Below, one piece after another: positions 15,852 to 24,250 of a stretch of 36,303 nt of DNA. Positions within the stretch are counted from its first letter, which is position 1, and every line of letters begins with the position of its first letter. This stretch comes from an uncultured Dorea sp. (GTDB lineage: Bacteria > Bacillota > Clostridia > Lachnospirales > Lachnospiraceae): the NCBI GenBank assembly GCA_910588745.1, contig CAJURK010000032.1, forward strand, positions 1 to 36,303. Direction: 5' to 3'. The position numbers and the translations under genes are program-made. A model generated the notes under the pieces. It worked only from the letters and a program-made list of their open reading frames with translations, had not been told where the DNA came from and did not search any database.

Positions 15852-17258
15852 TTATTCCGCCGCTTCCCGGCTCACAATCCGCCACACTTCCTGATAGGGC
15901 AGACAATGCTCCCGGCACAGTTCTGCCACGCTTTCATACTCCGGGTACGCCCGCTTCCCGGCTCCAATCCCGCAGACCTTTACCTGCACCTTTCCCAGTG
16001 AAGTCTCGATTTCTTTCAGTTCCCGGCTCAAAACGGTTCTCTCCATCTTCGCTCTTCGGATCCCTATGGTGGTTGTATTCTGGAAAATGATTTCCTGCAG
16101 CCGTTCTATCTGTTCTTCCTTACAGATTACATTCAGCTCGTACGCGGGACGGTTTTTCTTCATATATACCGGCGTATAATAAACGTCTCTGGCGCCCTCC
16201 TCCAAAAGCCGGCTCATCACATACCCCAGCGCCTCTCCGGTACAGTCGTCAATATTACTCTCTAAATGCCAGATCGTATCCTCTTCTTTTACAGCCGCTT
16301 TCCGGATACTTGCCTCCTGCGTTTCCGGCTCGATTAACATTGCCCTTAAGATTCCGGCGCGTCCGTAATCCCTCTTTCCGGCTCCCATACCGGTCTTCAA
16401 AATCCGATATTTATCTGGAAGCTTTTCTGACGTCCTGACCGCCGCCACAATTGCCGCTCCCGTCGGGGTTACTAACTCCCCTTCCGTCTCCGTCATATGC
16501 AGCGCCAATTGATGGGCTGAAGCGATATGAACCACTGCCGGAACCGGCACCGGAATCACCCCATGCTGGCAGCGTACAGTTCCGCGCCCCTCATACAATT
16601 CCTGCACGATAACGTCTGTAATATCCAAATTATCCAGGCAGACGGCCGCCGCCGCAATATCCGCAATGGAATCTACCGCCCCCACCTCATGGAAATGTAC
16701 CTGCTCCGCCGGCACTCCATGGGCCTTTGACTCTGCCATTGCAAGAATTTCAAAGATCCGAAGCGCCGTATCCTTTGCCCGCCGGGTCATACCTGAATTC
16801 TGTATAATCTCCCTAATCTCCGTCAGTCCTCTGTGTACATGGCTGTGAGAATGTACACAGGCATTTCCCGGTTCCATTTCGCTGCCGCTTTTATGTACGC
16901 AGACATCTCCGTGATGATGTTGACGGCCATCCTCTGTTTTGTGTTCATGACCATGATGAGAGCCGTCCGTGATTCCATGTTCATGCGCAGAAACAGGTTC
17001 GTGATGATGCTCATGCCCGTGCAGATACTCCATATCATGGTCATGCGGATCCCTGGCTTCATCCAGGATTACATGGAAATCGCAAGCCTCCAGTCCCGAC
17101 TTCTTCACTCTTGTAACCGCGATATCAAATTCATCCAGCGGAAGGCTGTTCAACGCTTCCGCCAGTACGCGTTCATCCGCTCCCAGATCTAACAGCGCCC
17201 CCACCGTCATATCGCCGCTGATTCCGCTGTAACATTCCAAATAAAGTGTTTTACCCAT
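15852..17258 (-). CDS. larC: Nickel-pincer cofactor nickel insertase/cyclometallase LarC
   Basis: 468 residues in one uninterrupted frame. LarC uses CTP to insert nickel into the dithiocarboxylate precursor and form the pincer nucleotide. The N-terminus has the family motif LYLECYSGISGDM. A histidine-rich insert (72-142) contains 21 histidines in 71 residues and probably binds or buffers nickel. The middle holds FHEVGAVDSIADI and the C-terminal domain LESNIDDCTGE. In L. plantarum the gene is split as larC1/larC2 and expressed by frameshifting. Here no frameshift is needed. It overlaps larB by 8 bp, and its GGAG site lies inside larB. Confidence 0.95.
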   Translation of the reverse strand: MGKTLYLECYSGISGDMTVGALLDLGADERVLAEALNSLPLDEFDIAVTRVKKSGLEACDFHVILDEARDPHDHDMEYLHGHEHHHEPVSAHEHGITDGSHHGHEHKTEDGRQHHHGDVCVHKSGSEMEPGNACVHSHSHVHRGLTEIREIIQNSGMTRRAKDTALRIFEILAMAESKAHGVPAEQVHFHEVGAVDSIADIAAAAVCLDNLDITDVIVQELYEGRGTVRCQHGVIPVPVPAVVHIASAHQLALHMTETEGELVTPTGAAIVAAVRTSEKLPDKYRILKTGMGAGKRDYGRAGILRAMLIEPETQEASIRKAAVKEEDTIWHLESNIDDCTGEALGYVMSRLLEEGARDVYYTPVYMKKNRPAYELNVICKEEQIERLQEIIFQNTTTIGIRRAKMERTVLSRELKEIETSLGKVQVKVCGIGAGKRAYPEYESVAELCREHCLPYQEVWRIVSREAAE

Positions 17259-18015
17259 TCTTCACTCCTAACCGGTTAATCTGGGCGGCAATATAGCCAG
17301 CCCCGAATCCGTTATCAATATTTACGACCGAGATTCCGTTCGCGCAGGAATTAATCATGGTAAGCAGCGCGGAAAGTCCGTGAAAACTTGCGCCGTAGCC
17401 GATCGACGTAGGCACCGCTATCACCGGCTTATCCACCAGGCCTCCAATCACGCTTGCTAACGCGCCCTCCATACCTGCAACTGCAACCACACAGTTCGCC
17501 CGCTGGATCACATCCAGCCTGGACAGCATCCGGTGAAGGCCGCTGACCCCCACATCGTACAACCGCTCTACATGGCTGCCGAAATATTCCGCCACTTTGG
17601 CCGCTTCCTCCGCCACCGGAATATCCGCCGTACCGGCGGAACAAACCGCGACGCAGCCCGTCCGAACCTTGTCCGGCTTCTCAATCTTAATGATGCGGGA
17701 CACTTCGTCATACTCCGCTTCGGGATAATACTCCTTTATCAGCTCATACTGAGCTTTAGAAGCCCTGGTGCCAAGCACCTCTCCCTCATGGGCGTACAGG
17801 CTCCCAAAAATTTCCACAAGAAATTTGTCCGCCTTGCCGCTGCAAAAGATCACTTCCGGAAAACCCTGCCTTAACTTCCGATGCGTGTCAAGTTTCGCAT
17901 ATCCCTGTTCTCCTCCAAGGTCTTCTTCAAAGGGCTGTCCCCGGAAATACTGCTCCGCCTCATCGACTGAGATTTCTCCCTGCTGCAGCCGTGTTAATAT
18001 CTCTCTCGTCTCCAC
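17251..18015 (-). CDS. larB: Nickel-pincer cofactor biosynthesis carboxylase LarB
   Basis: 254 residues. The C-terminal half resembles PurE-type AIR carboxylase (the SAGTADIPVAEEA, VAGMEGALASVIGGL and VPTSIGYGA motifs). The N-terminal part begins with a helical EILTRLQQGEIS segment. LarB carboxylates the pyridinium ring of nicotinic acid adenine dinucleotide and hydrolyses the phosphoanhydride, the first step of the pincer cofactor pathway. The start codon is GTG, preceded by AAAGGGTGA, and lies 15 bp after the aldo/keto reductase gene. Confidence 0.94.
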   Translation of the reverse strand: METREILTRLQQGEISVDEAEQYFRGQPFEEDLGGEQGYAKLDTHRKLRQGFPEVIFCSGKADKFLVEIFGSLYAHEGEVLGTRASKAQYELIKEYYPEAEYDEVSRIIKIEKPDKVRTGCVAVCSAGTADIPVAEEAAKVAEYFGSHVERLYDVGVSGLHRMLSRLDVIQRANCVVAVAGMEGALASVIGGLVDKPVIAVPTSIGYGASFHGLSALLTMINSCANGISVVNIDNGFGAGYIAAQINRLGVKNG

Positions 18016-18030
18016 GTTATCACCCTTTCC

Positions 18031-19212
18031 CTAACCCAGAAAACCCATTTTTTTAACCGCCTTTAGCCCGATTTTATAATACCAGGGCAGCAAGTTTTTA
18101 TCCGCTTCCTTCAGTTTTTTCCGGATTTCCAAATGCTGGGGGCAGATTTCCTCACATTTCCCGCACTCTACGCAGCTTCCCACATCCGCAAAATCTTTCT
18201 GCAGACAGACGGTCTGCAGATATTCATGCCTTCCGCTGCCTTTTCCCTCCGTATACATATGATTGTAACACCGGAACGCACCGGAAATATCAATTTTCTT
18301 CGGACATTGCATACAATATCCGCAGCCGGTACAGCCCACTTTAAGGGTATTGTGGATTTCCTGCTTCACCTGTTCGATCAGGGCAAAATCATCCTCCTCG
18401 AATTCCCCCGCCTGCACTTCTGAGGCTATGCGCATATTTTCTTCTAACATTTCCATCGAATTCATACCCGAAAGCACCGAAGTTACCTCTGGCTGCTGCC
18501 AAAGCCACCGAAGCCCCCACTCCGCCGGGCTCCATTTCTTCGGATGCCCCGCGATCAGCTTCTTTGCCTTATCCGGCAGCAGGTCTACTAACTTGCCGCC
18601 CCTTAAAGGCTCCATGATAATAACCGGAATTCCTCTTTCCGCCGCTGCAAGAAGGCCCTTTTTTCCCGCCTGGGTATGCTCGTCCATATAATTATACTGA
18701 ATCTGGCAAAAATCCCAGTCATAAGCATCCAATATCTGTAGGAACATCTCTGTATTTCCATGGAACGAAAATCCAAGGTTGCGGATACTCCCCTCCTGCT
18801 TTTTCCGGCTGATCCACTCCTCAATTCCCAATTGCTTTAATTTGTTCCACGCAGTCACATCCGTCAGCATATGCATCAGGTAGTAATCGATATAATCTGT
18901 CTGGAGACGTTTGAGCTGTTCAAGAAAATACCGGTCGATCGCTCCCTTTGATTTCACATAGTACTGGGGCAGCTTTGTAGCCACACATACCTGCTCGCGG
19001 CAATGATTTCTCCGCAGAATCTCGCCTACCGCCGCCTCGCTGCCCGGATAAATATACGCCGTATCCAGATAGTTCACACCGCCCTTAATGGCCGCCATTA
19101 CCTCTTTTTCCGCCTTATCGATATCTATCCTGCCGCCTTCTTTCGTAAAACGCATACAGCCGTACCCCAGCAAGGAAACCGGCTTCCCGTATCGGTCGTT
19201 TCTATACTGCAT
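18031..19212 (-). CDS. Aldo/keto reductase with C-terminal [4Fe-4S] domain
   Basis: 393 residues. The first about 285 form the aldo/keto reductase barrel: LGYGCMRF near the start, the catalytic DTAYIYPGSE stretch with its Asp and Tyr, a Lys in VATKLP, and His in YYLMHML. The C-terminal part carries two cysteine sets, CTGCGYCMQCP and CVECGKCEEICP, typical of two [4Fe-4S] clusters. Such ferredoxin-like AKRs are common in anaerobes, but their substrates are mostly unknown. It lies 21 bp after tex and 15 bp before larB, so it is probably co-transcribed with the lar genes. Confidence 0.9.
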   Translation of the reverse strand: MQYRNDRYGKPVSLLGYGCMRFTKEGGRIDIDKAEKEVMAAIKGGVNYLDTAYIYPGSEAAVGEILRRNHCREQVCVATKLPQYYVKSKGAIDRYFLEQLKRLQTDYIDYYLMHMLTDVTAWNKLKQLGIEEWISRKKQEGSIRNLGFSFHGNTEMFLQILDAYDWDFCQIQYNYMDEHTQAGKKGLLAAAERGIPVIIMEPLRGGKLVDLLPDKAKKLIAGHPKKWSPAEWGLRWLWQQPEVTSVLSGMNSMEMLEENMRIASEVQAGEFEEDDFALIEQVKQEIHNTLKVGCTGCGYCMQCPKKIDISGAFRCYNHMYTEGKGSGRHEYLQTVCLQKDFADVGSCVECGKCEEICPQHLEIRKKLKEADKNLLPWYYKIGLKAVKKMGFLG

Positions 19213-19233
19213 ATATCTACATCCTTTCCCGTT

Positions 19234-21387
19234 CTATACGCCTTTCATGGTAAGGGAGATCCGTTTCTTCTTCATGTCCACGCCAAGAACTTTCACATCG
19301 ACAATATCGCCCACACTCACCACTTCTAACGGATGTTTGATGAATTTCTTATCGGTAATTTCAGAAATATGTACCAAACCGTCCTGATGAACTCCGATAT
19401 CCACAAATACGCCGAAGTCAATTACGTTGCGAACCGTCCCTTTCAGAATCATGCCCTCCTTCAAATCTTTCATATCCAACACGTCTGTGCGGAGAATTGG
19501 TTTCGGCATCTCGTCTCTCGGATCCCGTCCCGGCTTTTCTAACTCCTTTACAATATCCCGCAGCGTAATCTCGCCGATTCCAAGTTCTTGCGCCAACTTC
19601 TTATAATCACGGATGGTAAGCGAAAGCCCCACGAGCTTGCCGCCGCTGATATCCGCTACCGTAAAACCCTGCTTTTTCAGGAGTTTTTCCGCCGCCTCAT
19701 AAGACTCCGGATGTACGCTGGTTCTGTCCAGCGGATTAGCGCCTTCGCTGATGCGCATAAACCCGGCGCACTGTTCAAAGGCCTTCGGTCCAAGCTTCGC
19801 CACTTTCAGAAGTTCTTTCCTGCTCCGGAAGCTTCCATTCTCCTCCCGGTAAGCGACAATATTTTTCGCAATAGTCCCGGAAATACCGGAAATATAGGAA
19901 AGCAGCGGCGCTGAAGCCGTATTCAAATCCACGCCTACTTTGTTCACACAGTCTTCCACCACGCCGCTTAATGCCAGAGTCAGCTTCTTCTGGTTCATAT
20001 CGTGCTGGTATTGGCCTACCCCGATGGATTTTGGTTCAATTTTCACCAGCTCCGCCAGCGGATCCTGCAGCCGTCTGGCAATGGATACGGCGCTCCTCTG
20101 ACCCACGTCAAACTTCGGGAATTCCTCTGTCGCCAGCTTGCTTGCCGAATAAACAGACGCTCCCGCCTCATTAACAATCACATACTGCACCTGCTCCGGA
20201 ATTTCCTTTAGAAGCTCCACGATTATCTGCTCCGACTCTCTGGAAGCAGTTCCGTTTCCCAGGGAAATCAGGGTAATATTGTACTTCTTAATGATCTTTT
20301 TCAGTAAATCCTTGGAAGCTTTAATCTTCTGAGGCGTCGTAGGCGCCGTGGGATAGATAATCGTGGTGCCGATCACCTTTCCAGTAGGGTCCACCACCGC
20401 CAGCTTGCAGCCGGTGCGGAACGCCGGATCCCACCCAAGAACGGTCTGTCCCACAATCGGCGGCTGCATGAGAAGCTGTTCTAAGTTCTTGCCAAATACC
20501 GTAATCGCTCCATCCTCCGCCTTCTCTGTCAGATCGTTGCGGATCTCCCGCTCAATCGCCGGAGCAATCAGCCGGTGATAGCTGTCGTCAGCCGCTTCCT
20601 TTAAAATCGGCGTTGTATAAGGATTATCGCTATGTATGGTTTTTTTCTCCAGATAGCGCAAGATATCCTCCTCCGGCGCTTCCACCTTTACCGCAAGGAA
20701 TTTCTCCTTCTCTCCCCGGTTTAAAGCCAGCACTCTGTGACCTGCAAGCTTCGTCACCGGCTCGTCGAAATCATAATACATTTCGTATACCGATTCGGCC
20801 TCCGCATCCTTTGCCAGGGAAACCACCTTGCCTTTCTTCACGGTCATGTTCCGAATCCAGGTACGGTAATCCGCTTCATCGGAAATGCTTTCTGCAATAA
20901 TATCCTTTGCCCCGGCAATGGCGTCCTGAACCGTAGCTACTTCCTTCTCCAAATCCACATACTCTGCCGCCAGCTCTTCCACAGGAACTTTCGTGTTCTG
21001 CAGCGTAATCAGAGCCGCCAGAGGCTCCAGCCCACGCTCCTTTGCTATCATAGCGCGGGTTCTCCTCTTGGGCCGGTAAGGACGGTACAGGTCATCCACC
21101 GCAACCTGCGTCTCCGCCGCCAGAATCTGCGCCTTTAATTCCTCCGTAAGCTTCCCCTGCTCCTCAATACTTGAAAGAACCTGTTCCTTTTTCTCCTCCA
21201 AGTTTCTCAAATACGTCAATCTCTCGTCCAGCTTTCTTAGCTGCTCGTCGTCTAAGGTTCCATGCTTTTCCTTTCGGTAGCGGGCAATAAAGGGAATGGT
21301 ATTGCCTTCGTCAATTAACTCCACTGCAGCGTCCACCTGCCAGCGTTTCACTCCAAGTTCTTCTGTAATCTTTTGATTAATATCCAT
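19234..21387 (-). CDS. tex: Tex-family RNA-binding transcription accessory protein
   Basis: 717 residues, matching the usual length. In order there is an N-terminal helical Tex domain (FIARYRKEKHGTLDD near 34-48), a YqgF-like domain (about 320-450, with GWDPAFRTGCKLAVVD), helix-hairpin-helix repeats (about 490-560) and a C-terminal S1 RNA-binding domain (about 645-715, GTVRNVIDFGVFVDIG). Tex is a broadly conserved nucleic-acid-binding protein linked to transcription and stress tolerance. Its exact role is not settled. It appears to be the promoter-proximal gene of the tex-AKR-larBCE run. GGAGAGG precedes the ATG. Confidence 0.96.
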   Translation of the reverse strand: MDINQKITEELGVKRWQVDAAVELIDEGNTIPFIARYRKEKHGTLDDEQLRKLDERLTYLRNLEEKKEQVLSSIEEQGKLTEELKAQILAAETQVAVDDLYRPYRPKRRTRAMIAKERGLEPLAALITLQNTKVPVEELAAEYVDLEKEVATVQDAIAGAKDIIAESISDEADYRTWIRNMTVKKGKVVSLAKDAEAESVYEMYYDFDEPVTKLAGHRVLALNRGEKEKFLAVKVEAPEEDILRYLEKKTIHSDNPYTTPILKEAADDSYHRLIAPAIEREIRNDLTEKAEDGAITVFGKNLEQLLMQPPIVGQTVLGWDPAFRTGCKLAVVDPTGKVIGTTIIYPTAPTTPQKIKASKDLLKKIIKKYNITLISLGNGTASRESEQIIVELLKEIPEQVQYVIVNEAGASVYSASKLATEEFPKFDVGQRSAVSIARRLQDPLAELVKIEPKSIGVGQYQHDMNQKKLTLALSGVVEDCVNKVGVDLNTASAPLLSYISGISGTIAKNIVAYREENGSFRSRKELLKVAKLGPKAFEQCAGFMRISEGANPLDRTSVHPESYEAAEKLLKKQGFTVADISGGKLVGLSLTIRDYKKLAQELGIGEITLRDIVKELEKPGRDPRDEMPKPILRTDVLDMKDLKEGMILKGTVRNVIDFGVFVDIGVHQDGLVHISEITDKKFIKHPLEVVSVGDIVDVKVLGVDMKKKRISLTMKGV

Positions 21388-21492
21388 AATAACTATTCCT
21401 CTCCATTCCTGTTTTTTCTATATTTCATACGTTGGTTTGCCTCTCGCTAAGCATCCATAAATATCCGCATCGGATAACTTCTTAATAAGCTG

Positions 21493-23082
21493 CTATACAA
21501 CTGCTTCAATAATTTTTTTATCTCCGACCATGACTTCCCGAACCCCAACCTGTTTCTTTATATTAAAATTAAAACTCAGCAGATATCCTTCCTTCTTATT
21601 ATAATCTTCCAAATATCCCGCAAGCTGCTGTTCTCCGCGTTTATGATATTCCTCTCCGCGCCAGATCTTCATCTCGACAATAAATCTCTCTCCACGATAA
21701 TCTACGATAACGTCCGTACGCCGCAGTCCTCTGGTACGCGTCTCCACATAATAATTTCCTGTGCCGTTGATTATGGGACGCAGATATAACAGAAAAAATT
21801 TGCGGCCTTCCTCTTCTACAAATCTCTCGCCGGAGTCGCCGTATAACTCATGGAAATGCGCCGTAAACTTCTCCAATACCCTCCTCATATTCAAATGCCC
21901 ATCCCAAACAAATTGGTTATGTTCCTCTAAAGACGCCTGATAAATATCGGTACTCCGCATCTCTTTGATTGACAAAAAATAATTATAAAGCAGCGTGTCA
22001 AAAATCCGGTTTGCCGGCTCTGCCATTCCGTTTCGTTCTCTTAAGAACCCAAACATCTCGCCCACGCATATTACCGGATTCAAAGAATTATACGCGACCG
22101 CCCTCCCTGAAAACAAAAGGCCGTCCAGCATCTCTTCTAATTCCGGATAATCCGTCAGCTTATTAACCAGCGACTCAAAAAGCGGATTCTTTTCCATAAG
22201 AAGCATCCGCTCCGCCTCTAAAAAACCATCCCGGGTCCAGGCATTTCTTCTTCCGCCAAAACATTCCGACTTGCTGACTTTCTCATCGATCAGCATGCAA
22301 AGCCTGGAAACAAGATACGGATATCCCGAGGTATAGTCATACAGTAAACCGGCAATTCCATCCACATCCATCCCTGTCTCATAATCCCGCTCGTATTCTT
22401 GGAGCATCCCCGCAATCTCCTGTTTGGAAAAGCTCATATTCACCTCAAAATCTGCCGCTATATTCCATGGACTGTTTTTAAGCGGATACTTCTCTTCTAT
22501 GAATCTGTCTTTCAGGTTTCTGATATCATATACGCCCGCCAGTATCACTGATTGAAAAGTAGGCTTCACGGTTCGATTCATATAATATCCCCGAAGCTGC
22601 GACAGGAAACTTAAAAATATCCGATTATCAGACGCATGATCCGTCTCGTCGATCAGCAGTACCAAGGGTTTTTCTGCCCTGCCGCACCAGCTTATCAAAT
22701 ATTTAAACAGCTTAGAAAGCGTGATTCCCGGGATTTTTCCATCTGCAATCAGGCTCAGCTCTTCTCTGATATCTTCCGGAATAGAAAGCTCCCCGGCCGC
22801 ATCTAGTATTTCTCTCACAAATGCCTCCGCAAACGCCGCCTCTGTTTCAAAATCCGCATAACTTAACATCTGAAAATCAAGATGGATGACTGCGTAGTCC
22901 TCCTTCAGATAGTCCCGTAACGCCTGGAGCGTTGTCGTCTTGCCATATTGCCTTGCCCGGTTAATCGTAAAGTACTTCCCTGCGTCAACCATGGCCTTAA
23001 TCTGCCTCAGCTTATCTGAGATATCCACCATATAATGCTCCCCCGGACGGCACACCGCATTCACGTTAAAATGTCTCCCCAT
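21493..23082 (-). CDS. AAA-ATPase-like protein with C-terminal PD-(D/E)XK nuclease domain
   Basis: 529 residues. The N-terminal part is an AAA-like ATPase: a Walker A variant ARQYGKTT (43-50) and Walker B VLLIDETD (141-148). The C-terminal segment has a PD-(D/E)XK nuclease pattern (TDVIVDYRGERFIVEMK). This layout fits the AAA_ATPase_like plus PDDEXK_9 family, which is abundant and multicopy in gut Bacteroidetes and Clostridia. Its role is unknown; defence or mobile-element links are often suggested. AGGAGGTGA precedes the ATG. It is monocistronic, between tex and the inverted-repeat element. Confidence 0.88.
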   Translation of the reverse strand: MGRHFNVNAVCRPGEHYMVDISDKLRQIKAMVDAGKYFTINRARQYGKTTTLQALRDYLKEDYAVIHLDFQMLSYADFETEAAFAEAFVREILDAAGELSIPEDIREELSLIADGKIPGITLSKLFKYLISWCGRAEKPLVLLIDETDHASDNRIFLSFLSQLRGYYMNRTVKPTFQSVILAGVYDIRNLKDRFIEEKYPLKNSPWNIAADFEVNMSFSKQEIAGMLQEYERDYETGMDVDGIAGLLYDYTSGYPYLVSRLCMLIDEKVSKSECFGGRRNAWTRDGFLEAERMLLMEKNPLFESLVNKLTDYPELEEMLDGLLFSGRAVAYNSLNPVICVGEMFGFLRERNGMAEPANRIFDTLLYNYFLSIKEMRSTDIYQASLEEHNQFVWDGHLNMRRVLEKFTAHFHELYGDSGERFVEEEGRKFFLLYLRPIINGTGNYYVETRTRGLRRTDVIVDYRGERFIVEMKIWRGEEYHKRGEQQLAGYLEDYNKKEGYLLSFNFNIKKQVGVREVMVGDKKIIEAVV

Positions 23083-23160
23083 GCCCGTCTCACCTCCTAT
23101 TGTGTAAGCATATCATGAACAAATTGCAGTTTCAAGCGTTTCTATTCGCGCTCAGGGACA

Positions 23161-23345
23161 ACCGCCTGCAAAACAGTAACAACTGGGGTTACTGTTCACA
23201 CAGTACTTTGCATTCACTGCAAAGTACGTAAGAAAATGATTCAGGTGTGAGCAAAGCCCATTCGCGAAGCGAATTTTAAATGGATTTGCGAAAGTTGCTG
23301 TGAACGGAGTGAACAGTAACCAACTGGGGTGCAGAAGAACCGAGT
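23161..23345. repeat. Inverted-repeat-rich intergenic element
   Basis: About 185 bp packed with symmetry. A 12-bp inverted repeat, gttactgttcac (23188-23199) and gtgaacagtaac (23309-23320), bounds it. Inside are a perfect 10-bp hairpin, gtactttgca/tgcaaagtac (23203-23227), and a 6-bp hairpin, attcgc/gcgaat (23260-23274). A direct repeat acagtaac(c)aactggggt occurs at both ends (23173-23189 and 23313-23330). No protein-coding logic is seen. It looks like a small non-coding mobile or RNA-forming repeat of the MITE/REP kind, ending just before the TetR promoter. Confidence 0.6.
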
Positions 23346-23358
23346 CTGCTCTGTTTTC

Positions 23359-23387
23359 TTGAATCCGAGGGGAATTTATGATATACT
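23359..23387 (+). promoter_or_regulatory. Promoter of the TetR-family gene
   Basis: TTGAAT (23359-23364), a 17-nt spacer and TATACT (23382-23387) lie 43 nt before the TetR start. An A-rich run and AAAGGAG follow. Confidence 0.65.
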
Positions 23388-23430
23388 TAGTAGATGAGCA
23401 CACGTAAATATAAAGGAGACCAATGCAGTT

Positions 23431-24033
23431 ATGCCAGAGCCACAGGAATTATCCAAACAACAGCAAAAATCAAAAGAAACTAAAAGCCGCATTTTCCGCG
23501 CGGCGAAAACCATCCTCCAGCAGAAGGGCTACGAAGCTCTGTCTATCAAAAACATCTGCGAAGAAGCAGGCGTCTCAAACGGAAGCTTTTACCACCATTT
23601 TAAAACTAAGGACGACCTGTTGTCCTACTATATTGAAGAACAGCCCGGCATTAATCCCGATTTGCTTGACCTGCCCTCTAACGCAGACGAGGCTAAGATC
23701 ACCATCATCCATGTATACTTAAATTATATACATTACTGCCGGGAGCTTGGATTGGAATTTATCTCTAATTATTATACGCCCAAGAACCAGTCCTTAAATC
23801 CGGATATCTGGGCGAACCGCCCATATCCGATTGTCACGGTTCACAATTATCTGCAGAAGGCAATCGACGCCGGCATCATTGCACTGCGCCACCCATTGGA
23901 TGATGTGAGTACCGACATCCGTATGATTGTAATTGGAAATGTATTTGAGTGGAGCCTTAAAAATGGAGAAGCAGATTTTGAAAAGAATATGCGCCGCTCC
24001 TTAGAATGCTATCTGGACGGCGTAATCAAATAG
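23431..24033 (+). CDS. TetR/AcrR-family transcriptional regulator
   Basis: 200 residues. The N-terminal helix-turn-helix spans about 14-60 (KSRIFRAAKTILQQKGYEAL, then ICEEAGVSNGSFYHHFKTKDDLL), the typical TetR pattern. The C-terminal ligand and dimer region is about 65-200. It has its own promoter and no co-directional partner, and its targets are not evident; the divergent AAA-ATPase gene is one possibility. An out-of-frame ATG sits 8 bp earlier, nearer the AAAGGAG site, but its frame is open for only 99 codons without protein-like features. Confidence 0.92.
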   Translation: MPEPQELSKQQQKSKETKSRIFRAAKTILQQKGYEALSIKNICEEAGVSNGSFYHHFKTKDDLLSYYIEEQPGINPDLLDLPSNADEAKITIIHVYLNYIHYCRELGLEFISNYYTPKNQSLNPDIWANRPYPIVTVHNYLQKAIDAGIIALRHPLDDVSTDIRMIVIGNVFEWSLKNGEADFEKNMRRSLECYLDGVIK

Positions 24034-24082
24034 ACATACTGCCAAATTATCTAAAACAGGAAAAACAATGCATATTAATTTC

Positions 24083-24134
24083 CTAATAAAAAGACCTTCC
24101 AAGCAGGCGGACTTGAAAGGTTTTTTTATTAGGG
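24083..24134. terminator. Bidirectional Rho-independent terminator
   Basis: A long stem pairs ctaataaaaagacctt (24083-24098) with aaggtttttttattag (24117-24132), extended inwards by partial pairing of ccaag and cttg. T-runs occur on both strands. It lies 50 nt after the TetR stop and 117 nt after the MglB-like gene, which runs the other way, so it can serve both. Confidence 0.8.
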
Positions 24135-24250
24135 AATTGGCTTATTCAGCCATGTCAATCATTTGATAAGTTCATTATACCGCTCAGTTATCTAAATTTC
24201 CAATCGGTTATTTTGATATACGCGTACACTTATAGGAATTTTCTATATGA

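Noticed and set aside
15852..17258. Possible programmed frameshift in larC, as in L. plantarum
   Set aside because: The frame is continuous from start to stop with both halves present, so no frameshift is needed.
23152..23403. 83-codon minus-strand open frame
   Set aside because: It lies entirely over the inverted-repeat element and lacks a ribosome binding site. Its residues simply follow the palindromes, so it is best read as non-coding repeat.
23423..23722. 99-codon frame starting at the ATG closest to the AAAGGAG site
   Set aside because: It runs out of frame inside the TetR gene. The TetR frame starting 8 bp later shows a full helix-turn-helix, and the other does not look like a protein.
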